64,000 nt of DNA from Amoebidium appalachense (lineage: Eukaryota; Ichthyosporea), in the NCBI GenBank assembly GCA_963693365.1, contig CAVNZM010000003.1:11408001-11472000 (forward strand), given 5' to 3'. The notes under the pieces were generated by a model that was given only the letters and a program-made list of their open reading frames with translations, had not been told where the DNA came from and made no database searches. The position numbers and the translations under genes were made by a program. Positions 1 to 38,643 of the stretch are shown here, piece after piece (within the stretch, counting starts at the first letter, position 1; every line of letters starts with the position of its first letter).

Positions 1-57
1 CACACCTTGGTTCCACCCATTCCCCTTTTTGCACCTTGCCCCGCTCACTGCTTGTCC

Positions 58-88
<31 letters not shown>

Positions 89-340
89 AGGTACCTTCCT
101 CCGACCACCTTTCTAACATCCCGAATACACACATCTCTAACGCTACCCCCACCCTAACCGCAATCACCACCTGTGCACCCAACCACACACACACACACAC
201 ACGTGTGAGCATCGTAAAATAAACACACACAAAGACACACACACACACCCATCCCCCTCCCCCTCCCCCCGCCTCCCCCCCAAACACACACACGCGCCCC
301 CACCCTCCCCTCCCCCCCAACACACACACACACACACCCC

Positions 341-375
<35 letters not shown>

Positions 376-421
376 ACACACACACACCCACACACACGTA
401 TAGTGTGAGTGTGTGCAACAG
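1..421. other. Intron or upstream sequence of the LRR gene, repeat-rich
   Basis: No supportable coding sequence is visible. The stretch holds two poly-C runs (about 61-88 and 340-376), scattered CA repeats, and ends with a usable 3' splice site (AG at 420-421) in front of the first recognisable LRR exon. The gene very probably has more exons to the left of the window. Confidence 0.5.
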
Positions 422-604
422 TGGACTCACCGCCTCCTTCCTACACGACATCACCGCACTGTCTTTGTGCGGGAAGTACCTGCGGACTTTGGACATATCC
501 TTCAGTACTGTGGATGATCTTGCACCAATCAAAAGCTGCAGCCACCTCACCCGCCTGTGTGCAAGCAGTACTCTGATTGCTACCGTGGCCCCACTGGAGG
601 TTGG

Positions 605-650
<46 letters not shown>

Positions 651-803
651 AAAAAAAAAAAAAAAGAAAGAAAAAAAGAAAGAAAGAAAATAGAAAAACC
701 ACTCTCGCCTGCCGCCGCCACCAACCCTCACCTCCAATATAAGGGATAGAGTATTCTACCAGTGTGTTCTTTTTGGTTGTTTTGCAGGTTGTACGCCGAA
801 TAT

Positions 804-843
<40 letters not shown>

Positions 844-1004
844 ACACACACCCTTCTCGAGCACCATCCTGCAGTCACTCACCCACCCATGCCTTCCCTT
901 CTAAAAGAAAAAAAGAAAAAAGGAAAAGTTAATGGAATGCTTGGGGTTTGTTTGTACACGTGAGTATCATGCTTGTTTTTTGGGAGGTGGGGGAGAAGGA
1001 GGGG

Positions 1005-1046
<42 letters not shown>

Positions 1047-2426
1047 GGTGGGGTGTGTGTGTGGGGGGAAGGGGGGGAGGAGGGGGGGAGGAATGTGTAT
1101 GTGTTGGAGGGGGAGGGGGGGGGGGGAGGGAGGGGGGAGGAGGGGGAGGAAGTTCCAGGAGTATACTAATACCTGTATTCGGCCATGGCACCCCCAAATA
1201 GACCGATATTTGGGTGTGGCAGTGGCACCCCACCCCCCAAGTAATCCGATATTGAGGTACGAAAACCCACAAAAACACCGGTATTTTGCATTGACCTATA
1301 ACCCACTATTTTGCAGGGGCACACGTCACTGCGTGTGCTGCAGGCACGGCACTGTGTGCACCTGTCAGACATTAACCCACTGGCTGCATGCCCTGCACTG
1401 CGGGTGGTGGATATCAGCTGCTGCCAGCTCATCACTAACATAGCACCCCTGGGCTACTGCTTAAATTTGAGGTTGGTTACACACGCAGACACATAAACAC
1501 ACACACACACACATGCGCGTGCACACACACATGCACGTACACACGCACACGCACTTGCACGCACACACGCACACACACACACACACGTGTGCACGCACAC
1601 ACACACACACATACGCACGCGCGTGCGCAGACACACACACACGCACACACATTGACCCTTGGAACGTACGTAGGCAAACACTTCATGCGCACACAGGCAC
1701 ACGCAAACATATTTACTGACAGAGGGGCACACACGCGCAATCACACTCACACAGGCATGCACTCATCCATTTACAGTGATTAGTTTATGCCTGCAGACTC
1801 ACTGAATGAACGCCTCTGCTTCATATTCACACACACACACACACCGTGACACACACACACAGAAACACACACACACACACACCTACTCACCCACCCACCC
1901 ACACACGCACCCACCCACATACACACACGTACACACAAAACACACATGTACACACACAGGGTGCTCAAGGCCAACCAGTGTCTTCTCTCCGAGGTTGACC
2001 CCCTCAGTGCCTGCACACGGCTGAGTGTTTTGGAGCTGCACCGAACAATGGTGGGTGTGCATGGTATCTGGTGTGCTTTGGGTGGTCTTTATGTGGGTTT
2101 TGTTTTTGTTTGTTTGTTCATTGTGATCGTCCTTGTTGATGTTGTTTTTATTGTCACTGCATATATCATGAATGTTGTTGTTTATCGTCGTTATTGTAAC
2201 TGGTTTTCTGGGGGAGGTTGCATTTGTGCGTGCGTGCGTGCGTGCGTGCGTGCTTGTGTGCGTGTGTGCGTGCATGCTTTGTTTGGGGGGGGGGGGGGGG
2301 AGGGGGAGAGGGGGGGGGGGGGAGGGGGGCAGTTATCCTGCCATCCGTCACGATATGAAAACGAACCACTACGACACACATACATGTGTACTCTGAAAGG
2401 CACGTCACATGACTCGCACTTTATCC

Positions 2427-2483
<57 letters not shown>

Positions 2484-3075
2484 AAAAAAGAAAGAAAGAA
2501 AGAAAGAAAGAAAGAAAAGAAAAAGAAACACACACACAGCTCAACACATGCATTACCCAGCCTTCTTCTAACACCACCACCACCAACCCCCCTCACCCCC
2601 CCCCCCCCCCCCCCCCCCCTTCCCCCCCCCCCCCCCCCCCTCCCCCCCCCCCCCCCCCCCCCCCCCCGCCGCCCTCTCCCGTTCCCACCCACAGGTGACC
2701 CACATCTTCCCCCTCCGTCGCCTCACCGACCTCCGTGTTCTCAACCTTGCCCGTAGCTACGTTGTCTCCATCTCTCCACTGAGTTCATGCACTTCTTTAC
2801 GTCGACTTCAACTGGAAAACACGGACATTTACGACGTGTCGCCTCTTTCAAAATGCACGCAACTGCGACATTTGGACATTTCTGGCACGCTTGTGAGCAA
2901 CGTTGATGCTCTTTCTTCGTGTACGCAACTTACCACGCTCATGTTGTGGCACGCACCGACTGATAGAGTGCCCCCCTTGCCGCTGTGTGCTGTGCATGGG
3001 CTTGGGACGGGGCCAAACATGCAGAATCACTATGATGAATCGACTGAAACGGAGGCGCATGAGACGGGGGAGTGA
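422..3075 (+). CDS. Leucine-rich-repeat protein, 3' part of a multi-exon gene (5' truncated by window)
   Basis: Four exons join in phase: 422-599, 1317-1471, 1960-2050 and 2695-3075 (TGA stop). Each is bounded by AG and GT, and the phases are compatible (phase 0 after the first exon, 2 after the second, 0 after the third). The product is a run of ~22-24-residue leucine-rich repeats with the pattern SPLSxCTxLRxLxL; examples are [17 protein letters not shown] and [18 protein letters not shown]. This looks like the irregular LRRs of SDS22- or BspA-like proteins. LRRs form curved binding surfaces; no partner can be inferred. No signal peptide or membrane segment is visible in the part present. 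The last ~35 residues, from about 2964, are not LRR-like and lie in a DNA segment copied again at 3437-3512, so the original C-terminus may have been altered. Family assignment is secure; function is unknown. Confidence 0.75.
601..690 (+). repeat. Composite poly-C / poly-A / (GAAA)n tract
   Basis: A run of about 40 C is followed directly by about 25 A and then GAAA repeats, inside the first visible LRR intron. The same C-then-A-then-GAAA order recurs at about 2428-2525, 28740-28800, 51144-51195 and 63236-63310. Confidence 0.9.
2428..2525 (+). repeat. Composite poly-C / poly-A / (GAAA)n tract
   Basis: About 45 C are followed by about 17 A and a GAAA array in the intron before the last LRR exon. 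It is another example of the C-then-A arrangement. Confidence 0.9.
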
Positions 3076-3314
3076 TTGATACAGGAGCGAGAGAGCGCTT
3101 TTTGTGTTTCCTTTTCCTTCTTTCTCTTTCTTCTTTCTTTTCGTTTCCATTTTTTTTCCTTTGTTTACGCTTAACTCAACTTTTCTTTCTTTTTTTAAAC
3201 CTTTTTTTTTTTTTGCCCCCTCCATTTCTTTTTTCTTTGCTAATAACGCTTTACTCAACTTTACTTTCTTTTTTTAAGCTTTTTTTTTTTCCCTTTCCAT
3301 TTCTATTTTCTTTA

Positions 3315-3356
<42 letters not shown>

Positions 3357-4228
3357 TTCTTTCCTTTTTTTTTTTTTTTTGGCCCTTTTTTGTACTGTAT
3401 TAATTTTTCGTCGATGTTTCCGGAGCAGCCGGCTGGTAGAGTGCCCCCTCTGCCACTGTGTGCCGTGCATGGGCTTGAGACGGGGCTAAACATGCACAAT
3501 CACTATGATGAACCGCGGAGGGCCAGGAGACGGAGGTGTGATATAAACATTGAGAGGGGGGTTTTATTTTATTTTACGATGTTCTTTAATTATAAATTCT
3601 CTATTTCTTTTCGTTCTCCCCCTTGTTTGTGCTTTGTTTTACTTTCCTCTGCTTTTTGTCTCCTTCCTTCCTTCTTTCCTTCCTTCCTTCCTTCCCTCCT
3701 TTCTTTTTCAGCATCCTTTTTTTTTGGACTGAATGAATGTTTTGTAGAGTTCTCAGAGCATGTTACTTACTTCCCCCCCCCCCCCCCCCCCCCCCTCTTT
3801 CCCCCCTTCCTTTCTTTGCAAAGGTTGTGTAGAGTTTAGTGTATGCATGAGTATAAAGAAAGATATTTCATAGTTGGAACGTGATATGGGCAAAGATGAG
3901 CTGTTGTGTGTTTTGCCGGGTGAGGGTTGTAAAGAAGAATCATCAAAATGTTTCTATGTGTGCGCGCGCATGTGTGTTTGTTCGTCGCCTTCGTGTGCAT
4001 TGGATGGGGTGGGGTGGGGTGGGGTTGTTTTTTTTTGGGGGGGGGGGAGGGGGGGAGGGGGGGGTTTTGAGGGAGGGAGGGGGGGGGGGGGAGGGAGGGA
4101 GGAGGGGGGAGGTTGGTTGGTTGGAGCCCCCCATGCCAGCCCTGGGTGGGATGCATCGGGTTTATTAAAAATATTCGGATGTTGAGGGGATGTGTGGTGT
4201 GCTTGCTTTGTTCAAAAGGTGGGAGAAA

Positions 4229-4265
<37 letters not shown>

Positions 4266-4554
4266 TAGGCTGTTCGGGTATGTATGAAGGTTAAATTCAC
4301 TTGTGGCCCTCTTTTGAATATGGAAGATATTCACACCACAGTAAACGTGCCGCAATGTGTGCCCATCATCGAATAATACATACACACAGGCTGAAGAAAA
4401 TTTTTATTTGAAAGGGTTGACAGTTTGTGCATGTACGTATCAACATACCCCTAAAAAAAAACCGAGCGACTTTGTGCAGGTGAACTGTAACGTTAGAGTT
4501 ACAACTCAATAGTAAACATATAGACAACACCGTATTGATGGCTGTGCATGCGCC

Positions 4555-4620
<66 letters not shown>

Positions 4621-4885
4621 GGCGGGGGGGGGGGGGGGGGGGGAGGGGGGAGGGGGGATAATTTGGACAAAATCGCACAAAACCCCTGCGCACGTGTACA
4701 CACGTCAGACTAAAAACAGAACAACAGCCTTAAAACAAGAACACGGGATCCACAGTAAACAAAATTGAATCAAGAAAACCGTGAGTACAATAACTTGAAT
4801 ATAATGGCTTCAAATAAGGCACAACTCTTTTAAAAAATCCACAATTTGAAAAGTACAAAGGGTGGTGTCAAAAAAAAAAAATCTT
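3076..4885. other. Spacer between the LRR gene and the YR element
   Basis: Apart from the 76-bp exon-tail copy, this holds pyrimidine-rich sequence (3110-3310), a poly-C run (3317-3356), G-rich runs (4030-4110, 4229-4264) and a (GT)n tract running into poly-G (4557-4655). No reading frame with non-repetitive protein-like sequence was found on either strand. Confidence 0.6.
3437..3512 (+). repeat. 76-bp copy of the 3' end of the last LRR exon
   Basis: This segment aligns without gaps to 2964-3039, inside the last LRR exon, with about 7 mismatches in 76 bp. The copied reading frame is still open but lies downstream of the LRR stop codon. A degenerate pyrimidine-rich duplication (about 3168-3245 against 3245-3315) lies between the two copies. 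It may be a decayed partial exon duplication or an alternative last exon; there is no evidence that it is expressed. Confidence 0.8.
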
Positions 4886-5092
4886 TACTTAGCTTGATTC
4901 ATCAAGCAATACATATTTAAAATGTATTCTAGGGCAATCATTGGTTGAAATGGTGTTTCTAACAATGATAGCCCATTGGGTGAGCTCCGTTGGTATATAA
5001 GGAGCAAACTCCTACTAGTCGTTAGCTCATTTCCGAACGTCGCACCCACTTCATGCGACGTTTTGGCGAGAGCTCGGTTTAGGTTGCAGTCC
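4886..5092 (+). repeat. Left terminal direct repeat of the YR element (A1)
   Basis: Positions 4886-5053 match 7408-7574 at roughly 90% identity with few gaps. Weaker similarity (gagctc ... ggttgca ... tccc) continues to about 5092. The outer end contains an imperfect inverted repeat, GCTTGA-ttca-TCAAGC, a plausible recombinase-type site. The repeat contains a TATA-like box followed by a small hairpin, aggagcaaactcct. Confidence 0.9.
4994..5002 (+). promoter_or_regulatory. TATA-like box in left terminal repeat
   Basis: The sequence TATATAAGG is conserved at the same place in both terminal repeats (second copy 7515-7523) and lies about 170 bp upstream of ORF1. This suggests an LTR-like promoter for the element. 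No transcription start can be proven from sequence. Confidence 0.5.
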
Positions 5093-5162
5093 CCTTTGCA
5101 CACTTAGATCTAAGTAAGCTACGGTAGGTGGCAGAACTTGTTACCCTAATTCCTCGCCTAGC

Positions 5163-5917
5163 ATGCATATGGAGAACGCTGCCTTCAACCTGTATAGCGC
5201 CGAGGTTCGCAGGCTCCTTCCGGCTGATAACAACAACAAGGAGGAGTCGGACGAGCAGCGGTGTGAGCGCCTTCGGCATACTTGGAACCCGCAGCAAAAC
5301 GTGCTACGACTCACCCGCGGCGAGTTCGAGGAGTCGCACGCATCTCTGCAAGCCGTCGAGCATTTTGTGGTTGGCGGACGTTTCCCATTTGGCCCACGGC
5401 CCTTGTCGTCAGACGGATTGTTCCCTGGGGGAGACCTCCCCAAGCCCATCAAGGAGGAGGCTGAACAGTGGATAGGGTTGGTCAACGCGGGTGTGCAGGC
5501 GCTCAATTTGGTCGCTGCACTACCCAATTGCTAGCCAACTTGGAGTCGGCGGACGCCTTTGCGGCCCGTCAGCTTACCCTGCTCCGCGAGCTCGTCGTCG
5601 ACCTCATCAGTTACGGCGGCGACTGACTCCAGCTGTTGTACATTCGGCGCGCGGAGGGTCACGCAGTTGCAGAGGTCGCCCGTGCCCAAATTGAGAAGAC
5701 CGTGACGTACAACCCCAAGTACGGCGCCAAGTGGTCCAAGGCTGTTGCGCACGCCAAACAGAAGGAGCGTGAATCCGAGCTTGTTCGCGCATCGGCCAAC
5801 AAGCAAGCTAGCGAGGGCGGGCCCACGGGCCCCTACACGCACGAGGGCGGCCGCGGAGGCTACCCCAACCCCAACAGGACGGCACCAAGTAGCAGTCACT
5901 CTACCGGCGCTCCGCGC
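5163..5917 (+). pseudogene. Gag-like ORF1 of the YR element (frameshifted, with in-frame stop)
   Basis: An ATG-initiated frame runs 5163-5534. Protein-like sequence then continues in another frame from about 5530, is stopped by a TGA near 5622, and resumes to a TAG near 5920. The product is hydrophilic and charged. Its second part is Lys/Arg/Glu-rich (for example AEGHAVAEVARAQIEKTVTY), followed by a Gly/Pro/Ser tail. No CCHC zinc knuckle is visible. Its position ahead of the recombinase and its basic character suggest a Gag-like nucleic-acid-binding protein; this is inference from context, not a recognised domain. At least one frameshift and one nonsense change show that this copy is inactive. 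Confidence 0.55.
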
Positions 5918-6028
5918 TAGTAGAGGTCCCTTCGCCTTCCTTCTCCCAGCGGTGTACGCTGGGCACTGTACGATAGCGCAGCAATATTCCCCAAAAATTT
6001 CGTTTACTTTGATTTACACTGTTCTACC

Positions 6029-7336
6029 GTGTTGAGTTTCCACGTTCTTGCATTCGTTGTTTATCAGGTAGCTGCGGAAAATGCCCCTCTGGGCCTTGAA
6101 CTTCGCCACCGCAGCGGAGGACACTGTCCCGGGCGTTTCTGCACCTGCCCCTTCCCCAGCACCTGCGAGCCGCCAAGGTCAACTTCTCCGCCCCCCGGTG
6201 CCCCTGAAGGGGTGATTATTTTGCCCGGTCAAGAAGGTGGTGTGGGGGGCCCAGCTGCGGGGCCCCCTCCCACTGTGGATGTAAATCCCGCGGCGACGGG
6301 GCGTGTTTATGTTTCTCCCATCGGTGACTTTGGTGCGTGGCGTGCGGCTGTGGTCCAATCTATGCCCCCGACCCTCAGGGCAAATGTGGATGTTTTGATC
6401 AGCAACACCCTTGCTGCCACCACCTGGGAGCGCTACCAGATGGAAATTCGGTTTTACCTTCAGTTTTGTCAAGAGTCCGCCTTCGTCCCTTGGCCCCTCA
6501 CCGGCACGGTTGCCACTGCGTATGTGGCCAAGTTGATGGAGCGAAATTACGCGCCGGGCACAGTGGTCGGCAAGCTCTCTGCCCTGCGCAAGGTACACGA
6601 ACTTTGGGGGCTCCCATACCCTCCCCCATCGGTCATTTCCGCCCTCTCCCAGGGGTACACCCGCACCCATATGCAGCGTAACCCCGACACGCTGGCCGAC
6701 CCGCGGCGGTTCGATGCCGAATGGGTGTCCCTCATCCTCACCCACCAGCCGCAGACCACCGCCGACACACAGCAGCGCCTGGGAGTGCTCCTGTTGGCCT
6801 ACCTCTGGGGCCTGCGGTGGACCACGGTCACCGAGCTGCTCGCAGAAGACGTGGTTTTTGAAGGCCCGCACCCAAAAGGCCACCGCATCACTATACGGCT
6901 GCGGAAAATCAAGCAAGGCGCGGGCAAGTTGCGTGACCTCGTCGTGCGCACGCGAGTGGTGCCCACAATGATTTGTGTCCCGGCCCTACAGGCAGCAGTG
7001 GCTGCCACCCCCCGTCCCCCCGGCGCCCCCCACTGCATCCTCCTCACCGGTAATGTCAACCACCAGATCGAGTGGATCCAGCGCGATTTGTGCGCTATCG
7101 GCGTGGAGCCCCTGTTAGCCAACGCCGTCACCTTCCACTGCCTCCATCATGCATCAGCGCGGCCAAGGCTGCGGGGGTCTCTGACCAGCAAATTGATTGG
7201 CTCGGCGCCTGGCTTGGCGCGAATTCGAAGCCGGCCACCTACGGCATCGGCCACCAACATACAGCTGACGACGTGCTGTATTTTGAAGCCCTGCGGGGCC
7301 TTGTTTGCAGTTGATTGTGTAAAGGATCTCTATTAA
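6029..7336 (+). pseudogene. Tyrosine recombinase (phage-integrase family) of the YR element, catalytically damaged
   Basis: The ~435-codon open frame has no obvious ATG near its 5' end; a splice-like AG before position 6069 suggests it may be spliced to ORF1. An N-terminal SAM-like core-binding domain (LAATTWERYQMEIRFYLQFC to about residue 195) is followed by the catalytic domain. The box I Arg is residue 263, in WGLRWTTVTELL. Box II, normally HxxR, reads HCLH at residues 370-373, so the Arg is His, as a CpG transition (CGT to CAT) would give. Just after this (about 7147-7165) the conserved C-terminal sequence AAKAAGVSDQQIDWLGAWLG and a candidate Tyr (PATYG) lie in the +1 frame, ending with a stop at 7314. 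The family would normally cut and join DNA through the Tyr. This copy has lost an active-site residue and its frame. Confidence 0.8.
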
Positions 7337-7390
7337 GCTTGTAACGGCGCAATACTTGTCTGATCATGAAGGCAGCAGTGGACGCAGGTA

Positions 7391-7408
7391 GCAACCATAC
7401 ATCTAAAT
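7391..7408 (+). repeat. 18-bp sequence shared with 8029-8046 (candidate B1)
   Basis: The sequence gcaaccatacatctaaat lies directly against the right terminal repeat and recurs exactly at 8029-8046. A 12-base match is also at 7991-8002. This is what a B1/B2 pair of a split-direct-repeat element could look like, but chance or local duplication is possible. Confidence 0.6.
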
Positions 7409-7610
7409 ACTTAGCTTAATTCATCAAGCAGTACTATTTAGATTGTATTCAGGGGCAATCATTGGTTGACATGGTGTTTCTAACAATGATAGCCCGTTGG
7501 GTGAGCTCCGTTGGTATATAAGGAGCGAACTCCTACTAGTCGTTAGCTCATTTCCCAACGTCGCACCCACTTCACCCACCCACCCGCCCGAGCTCTAGGG
7601 TTGCATCCCA
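7408..7610 (+). repeat. Right terminal direct repeat of the YR element (A2)
   Basis: This is the counterpart of 4886-5092: strong match at 7408-7574, decaying to about 7610, with the TATA-like box at 7515-7523. The 18 bases immediately before it (7391-7408) recur at 8029-8046. Confidence 0.9.
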
Positions 7611-7659
7611 ACATTGCATTGCATGCACAGCTTCCGAGCTTTATGCGCACGTCCCCACC

Positions 7660-7676
7660 ACACAACACACACACAT

Positions 7677-7709
<33 letters not shown>

Positions 7710-7830
7710 CACACACAACACACGTGCACATGTTCACTCACACACCCGCACACACCCGCACACACACATAGTATTACACACACAAAACACACATGTACAC
7801 GCACATACACGCACACACGCATGCCCCCCT
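7660..7830 (+). repeat. (CA)n microsatellite, imperfect
   Basis: Interrupted CA repeats lie between the right YR repeat and the 38-bp duplication. Confidence 0.9.
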
Positions 7831-7966
7831 GCGCACGGGTGGTGGGGGAGGGAGTGAGGTTTTGGTAAGGATATGAGAACGAGGTTTGGTAAGCCTGTAA
7901 AGTGATGTGTGTAGCTGTATGTAAGTGTTGTCGACGATCTCTGATCCCACAGGGATCACAGCCTGA

Positions 7967-8042
7967 ACCGAGCTCATAAAGCAATCAAAAGCAACCATAC
8001 ATTTACCGAGCTCATAAAGCAATCAAAAGCAACCATACATCT
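7967..8042 (+). repeat. Tandem duplication, 38-bp unit x2
   Basis: Two near-identical 38-bp units (7967-8004 and 8005-8042) begin with accgagctcataaagcaatc. Each contains the sequence shared with the left flank of the right YR repeat. Confidence 0.9.
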
Positions 8043-8046
8043 AAAT

Positions 8047-8747
8047 GAACACGGAAGGGCCATACTTACAATGATTAGCAGGCTGTTTTGTAAGTCCAAG
8101 AAAGACTCTCAACATGATGATGCAATTGCTGGTAATCATTAGTAAACAAACCGATGTAAAGATGGAACTAAATGCAGCAGCATCCTCATGTCTGCAGTGT
8201 ACAATGCAAGACCGCCAACTAAACAAAGGCGGGGGAATGTTAAGCACCATCTGTAACTTACGCCGTCTGGACCCGCGGTCCTCCCGAGGAGCAACCTCGA
8301 TCCCATAGAATCCAAGCACATTGTTAGGAGGGCCTGGCTGCATTCCTGCCACCATGTTTCTTGTTCGAGGCATCTGTGACAGTTCGGGGGGCACTTTGCC
8401 TTAGTCGTACTGGGGACGGGATACACTATAGAGTCAGTCTCGAAGGCAACCGCGTTCATCAATCACACACCTAACTGCTGCATTTGTAAGTTCATCTGCT
8501 GCATATGCACGTTCCTCTATTGCATCTGCCGTTGAAGGTGGTTGGTGCTTTGCTGGATACTCTGCAAAGTGTCCGCTAACCCATGGGGGTTTGCCTGGCC
8601 CCTATCCCCCACACTAACCACTTCGAGTTGTGCCTCTTCGACGTTCACAGATGTAACATAATAAGCGGCGGTGCCGTTGTTAAAGCTGGCAAGCCCGTTT
8701 TGGATTTGCTTTTCCTCCATTATGATGATTGGTGGCTGGCCAGGCAA
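8047..8747 (-). pseudogene. Decayed minus-strand ORFs of unknown, possibly transposon, origin
   Basis: Three overlapping minus-strand frames (8517-8747, 8139-8462 and 8041-8394) contain non-repetitive, protein-like sequence separated by stops and frame changes. The first has an amphipathic Gln-rich segment (LADTLQSIQQSTNHLQRQMQ) that could form a coiled coil. The third contains PPELSQMPRTRNMV followed by GFYGIEVAPRED. I do not recognise the family. Position beside the YR element and the broken state suggest an old mobile-element gene, but an unrelated decayed host gene is equally possible. Confidence 0.35.
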
Positions 8748-9386
8748 ACGAGATAGAGCGGGTTGAGGAAGCTGGGCTGGGGCAAACAGAGTTAAACTTT
8801 GACTAGGCCACGCGCGCTCCGCTCTGGGGAAGACAGCTAGCAGGTGAGGCAGCCGCTAGTAATTTAGATGGTTAATAATGAAAAGTATCCACACGGAAAA
8901 CAGAATTTGAATGTCATGAGTGCACGGGTAATCTTTAAAGACTTAGGCACGTTGAAAGGCAGGAAACGGAAAAACAGACTTTTAGCCTCCTTACCCAGCC
9001 AGTAGTGTGACGGTGCCTGATTGAAAGCTAGCAACAAGCAGCATACTACCGATCATGCACTTATTGTTGCCACGGACTTCGTGTGGTAAGGTCCATGTTT
9101 CAACTGTGCATCGTCCTGCTGCGGTTTTTCGTACGTCAATATGCTGAGATATCTGTGATATCTCGATTGCCCGGCTCTATTTTGACGAGAACATCGTATA
9201 TACAGTCATTATAAAAGAAAAACTTTGCAATGAGTCGGCTGCATGTCGCGGCAAGACCTCCTAGATCAAACCGAGGCTTGGGTGAACTTGGAGGTGATTG
9301 GTCTACTCGCGCAACGATCTGAATGATTGGTTTAGACTTGAATTTGGCGGGAAATTTGCAGCTCCCAGCTGGCCCTCGCCCCGTCG

Positions 9387-9441
<55 letters not shown>

Positions 9442-9683
9442 ATCCTACCCCCCCTTCCCCCTCGCTTTCTGTTATTTCCTGCAAATAGTTGAAGAGGGTC
9501 ACTACCTATGCCCAACTTTTACACAAATGCCAAACTCAAAGCCGGCACACGGTTTGCGGCTGCAAGACTAACATAACAATTGGGCATGCATATTCCTAAA
9601 CACACATGCATATGTCCCCTACCAGAACGAGGGCAATCACACCGACACCTACCGAAACCACAAGAAGCTTTTCTCCTCCGAAT

Positions 9684-9715
<32 letters not shown>

Positions 9716-9916
9716 CCCTTCCCCCTCGGTCACGCGTTCGTCAGACACGCATGCCCAGCACTGTACATGTTCTCACTATTCGACCTCAAGCCCTATGTAG
9801 AGGTGGGAAAAGTGATGAAATGAGGTCCCCGGGTTAGGTGGATGTGTGTGTGTGTGTACATGTGTGTGTGTGTGTGTGAGTGTGTGTGTGTGTGTGTGCG
9901 TGTGTGTGTGTGTGTA

Positions 9917-9974
<58 letters not shown>

Positions 9975-10243
9975 GGAATGGTTGGCCGGTCACGGATCCG
10001 AATTCAAAGGAAAATATACTGTCTTTGTTTCAGTATACTATGTACGTAGGAGTGGTGCTTCACGGGATACGGTACAAAGGCTTATTTATGCCTTTGCTCG
10101 TACTCCTAATAGTGGACAAGGAGTCCTAGGCCTGGTGCCTGCACCATGATATAAAACCTTTGAAGGCTTCAGAAAAATAATCACAAAAGCAATGTAAGCT
10201 CTAGAGTGCAGCACACACACAGACACAGACACACAGACACACA

Positions 10244-10312
<69 letters not shown>

Positions 10313-10722
10313 GAACACACATGTGCACCATACATACAAAGTCGACAAGAGCAGCCATCCCGTCACTGGATACAAACCACCTTGCTTCTACTACAGCTAC
10401 GGTAATCATTCACGCGAGCAACTACAAGCACAAACATCTACATACACCAACCTCTACATACATACACAAATACCTACATGTATCGAACTTTAAGACCTAC
10501 ATACACGGGACTAATATAATTTCAGATCAACACAATCAGTTGCCACATTCACAAAATCTCGTCATACTTGCCCGGAAGATTTCATGTGCATCACTGCAAA
10601 AGCAGCGTGTATGCGCACACGTGCATCTATGCTTGCTGTGTATGCACACACACACACATGTGATCTGAATGTCGGTATCCACATCAGAGAGAAACAGAGA
10701 CATGTACATAAACTGTGTGTGT

Positions 10723-10769
<47 letters not shown>

Positions 10770-10950
10770 GGGGGGGGGGGGGGGGGGGGGGGGGGGTAAT
10801 CCATATTGAAGGAATTGCACGAGGAACTGGTGATGCATAGTTGCGCGCAAGTGCATGTATAGCAAAACATGTTGGGTGTGGTGATGATACTACGTGATAG
10901 TCGGCATCTAATCAAAAACTAAAATTGAAAAAAAAAAAAAAAAAAAAACA
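8748..10950. other. Spacer downstream of the helicase gene
   Basis: Unique, non-coding-looking sequence occupies about 8748-9385. A poly-C run (9389-9440), a second C run (9686-9712), a (GT)n tract (9843-9973), a (CA)n tract (10210-10312) and a poly-G run (10738-10796) follow. The helicase gene runs towards this region from the right and the LRR gene from the left, so it is a convergent spacer. No gene was found. Confidence 0.6.

Positions 10951-38643
<27,693 letters not shown>

Larger units (their letters stand above)
4886..7610 (+). mobile_element. Tyrosine-recombinase transposable element with terminal direct repeats (decayed)
   Basis: A ~2.7-kb unit is bounded by direct repeats of about 200 bp (4886-5092 and 7408-7610). 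It contains a gag-like ORF1 (5163-5917) and a tyrosine recombinase (6029-7336). No reverse transcriptase, RNase H, aspartic protease or DDE integrase is visible in any frame. A direct-repeat YR element recalls PAT/Ngaro-type DIRS retrotransposons, which have A1-ORFs-B1-A2-B2 repeats. An 18-bp sequence just before the right repeat (7391-7408) reappears at 8029-8046, as a B1/B2 pair would, but ~400 bp of other sequence separates A2 from that copy. Both ORFs carry disabling changes, so this copy is probably dead. The local GC content is higher than in the flanks, as expected for an insertion. It could be an internally deleted DIRS-like element or a separate gag+YR family. Confidence 0.75.
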
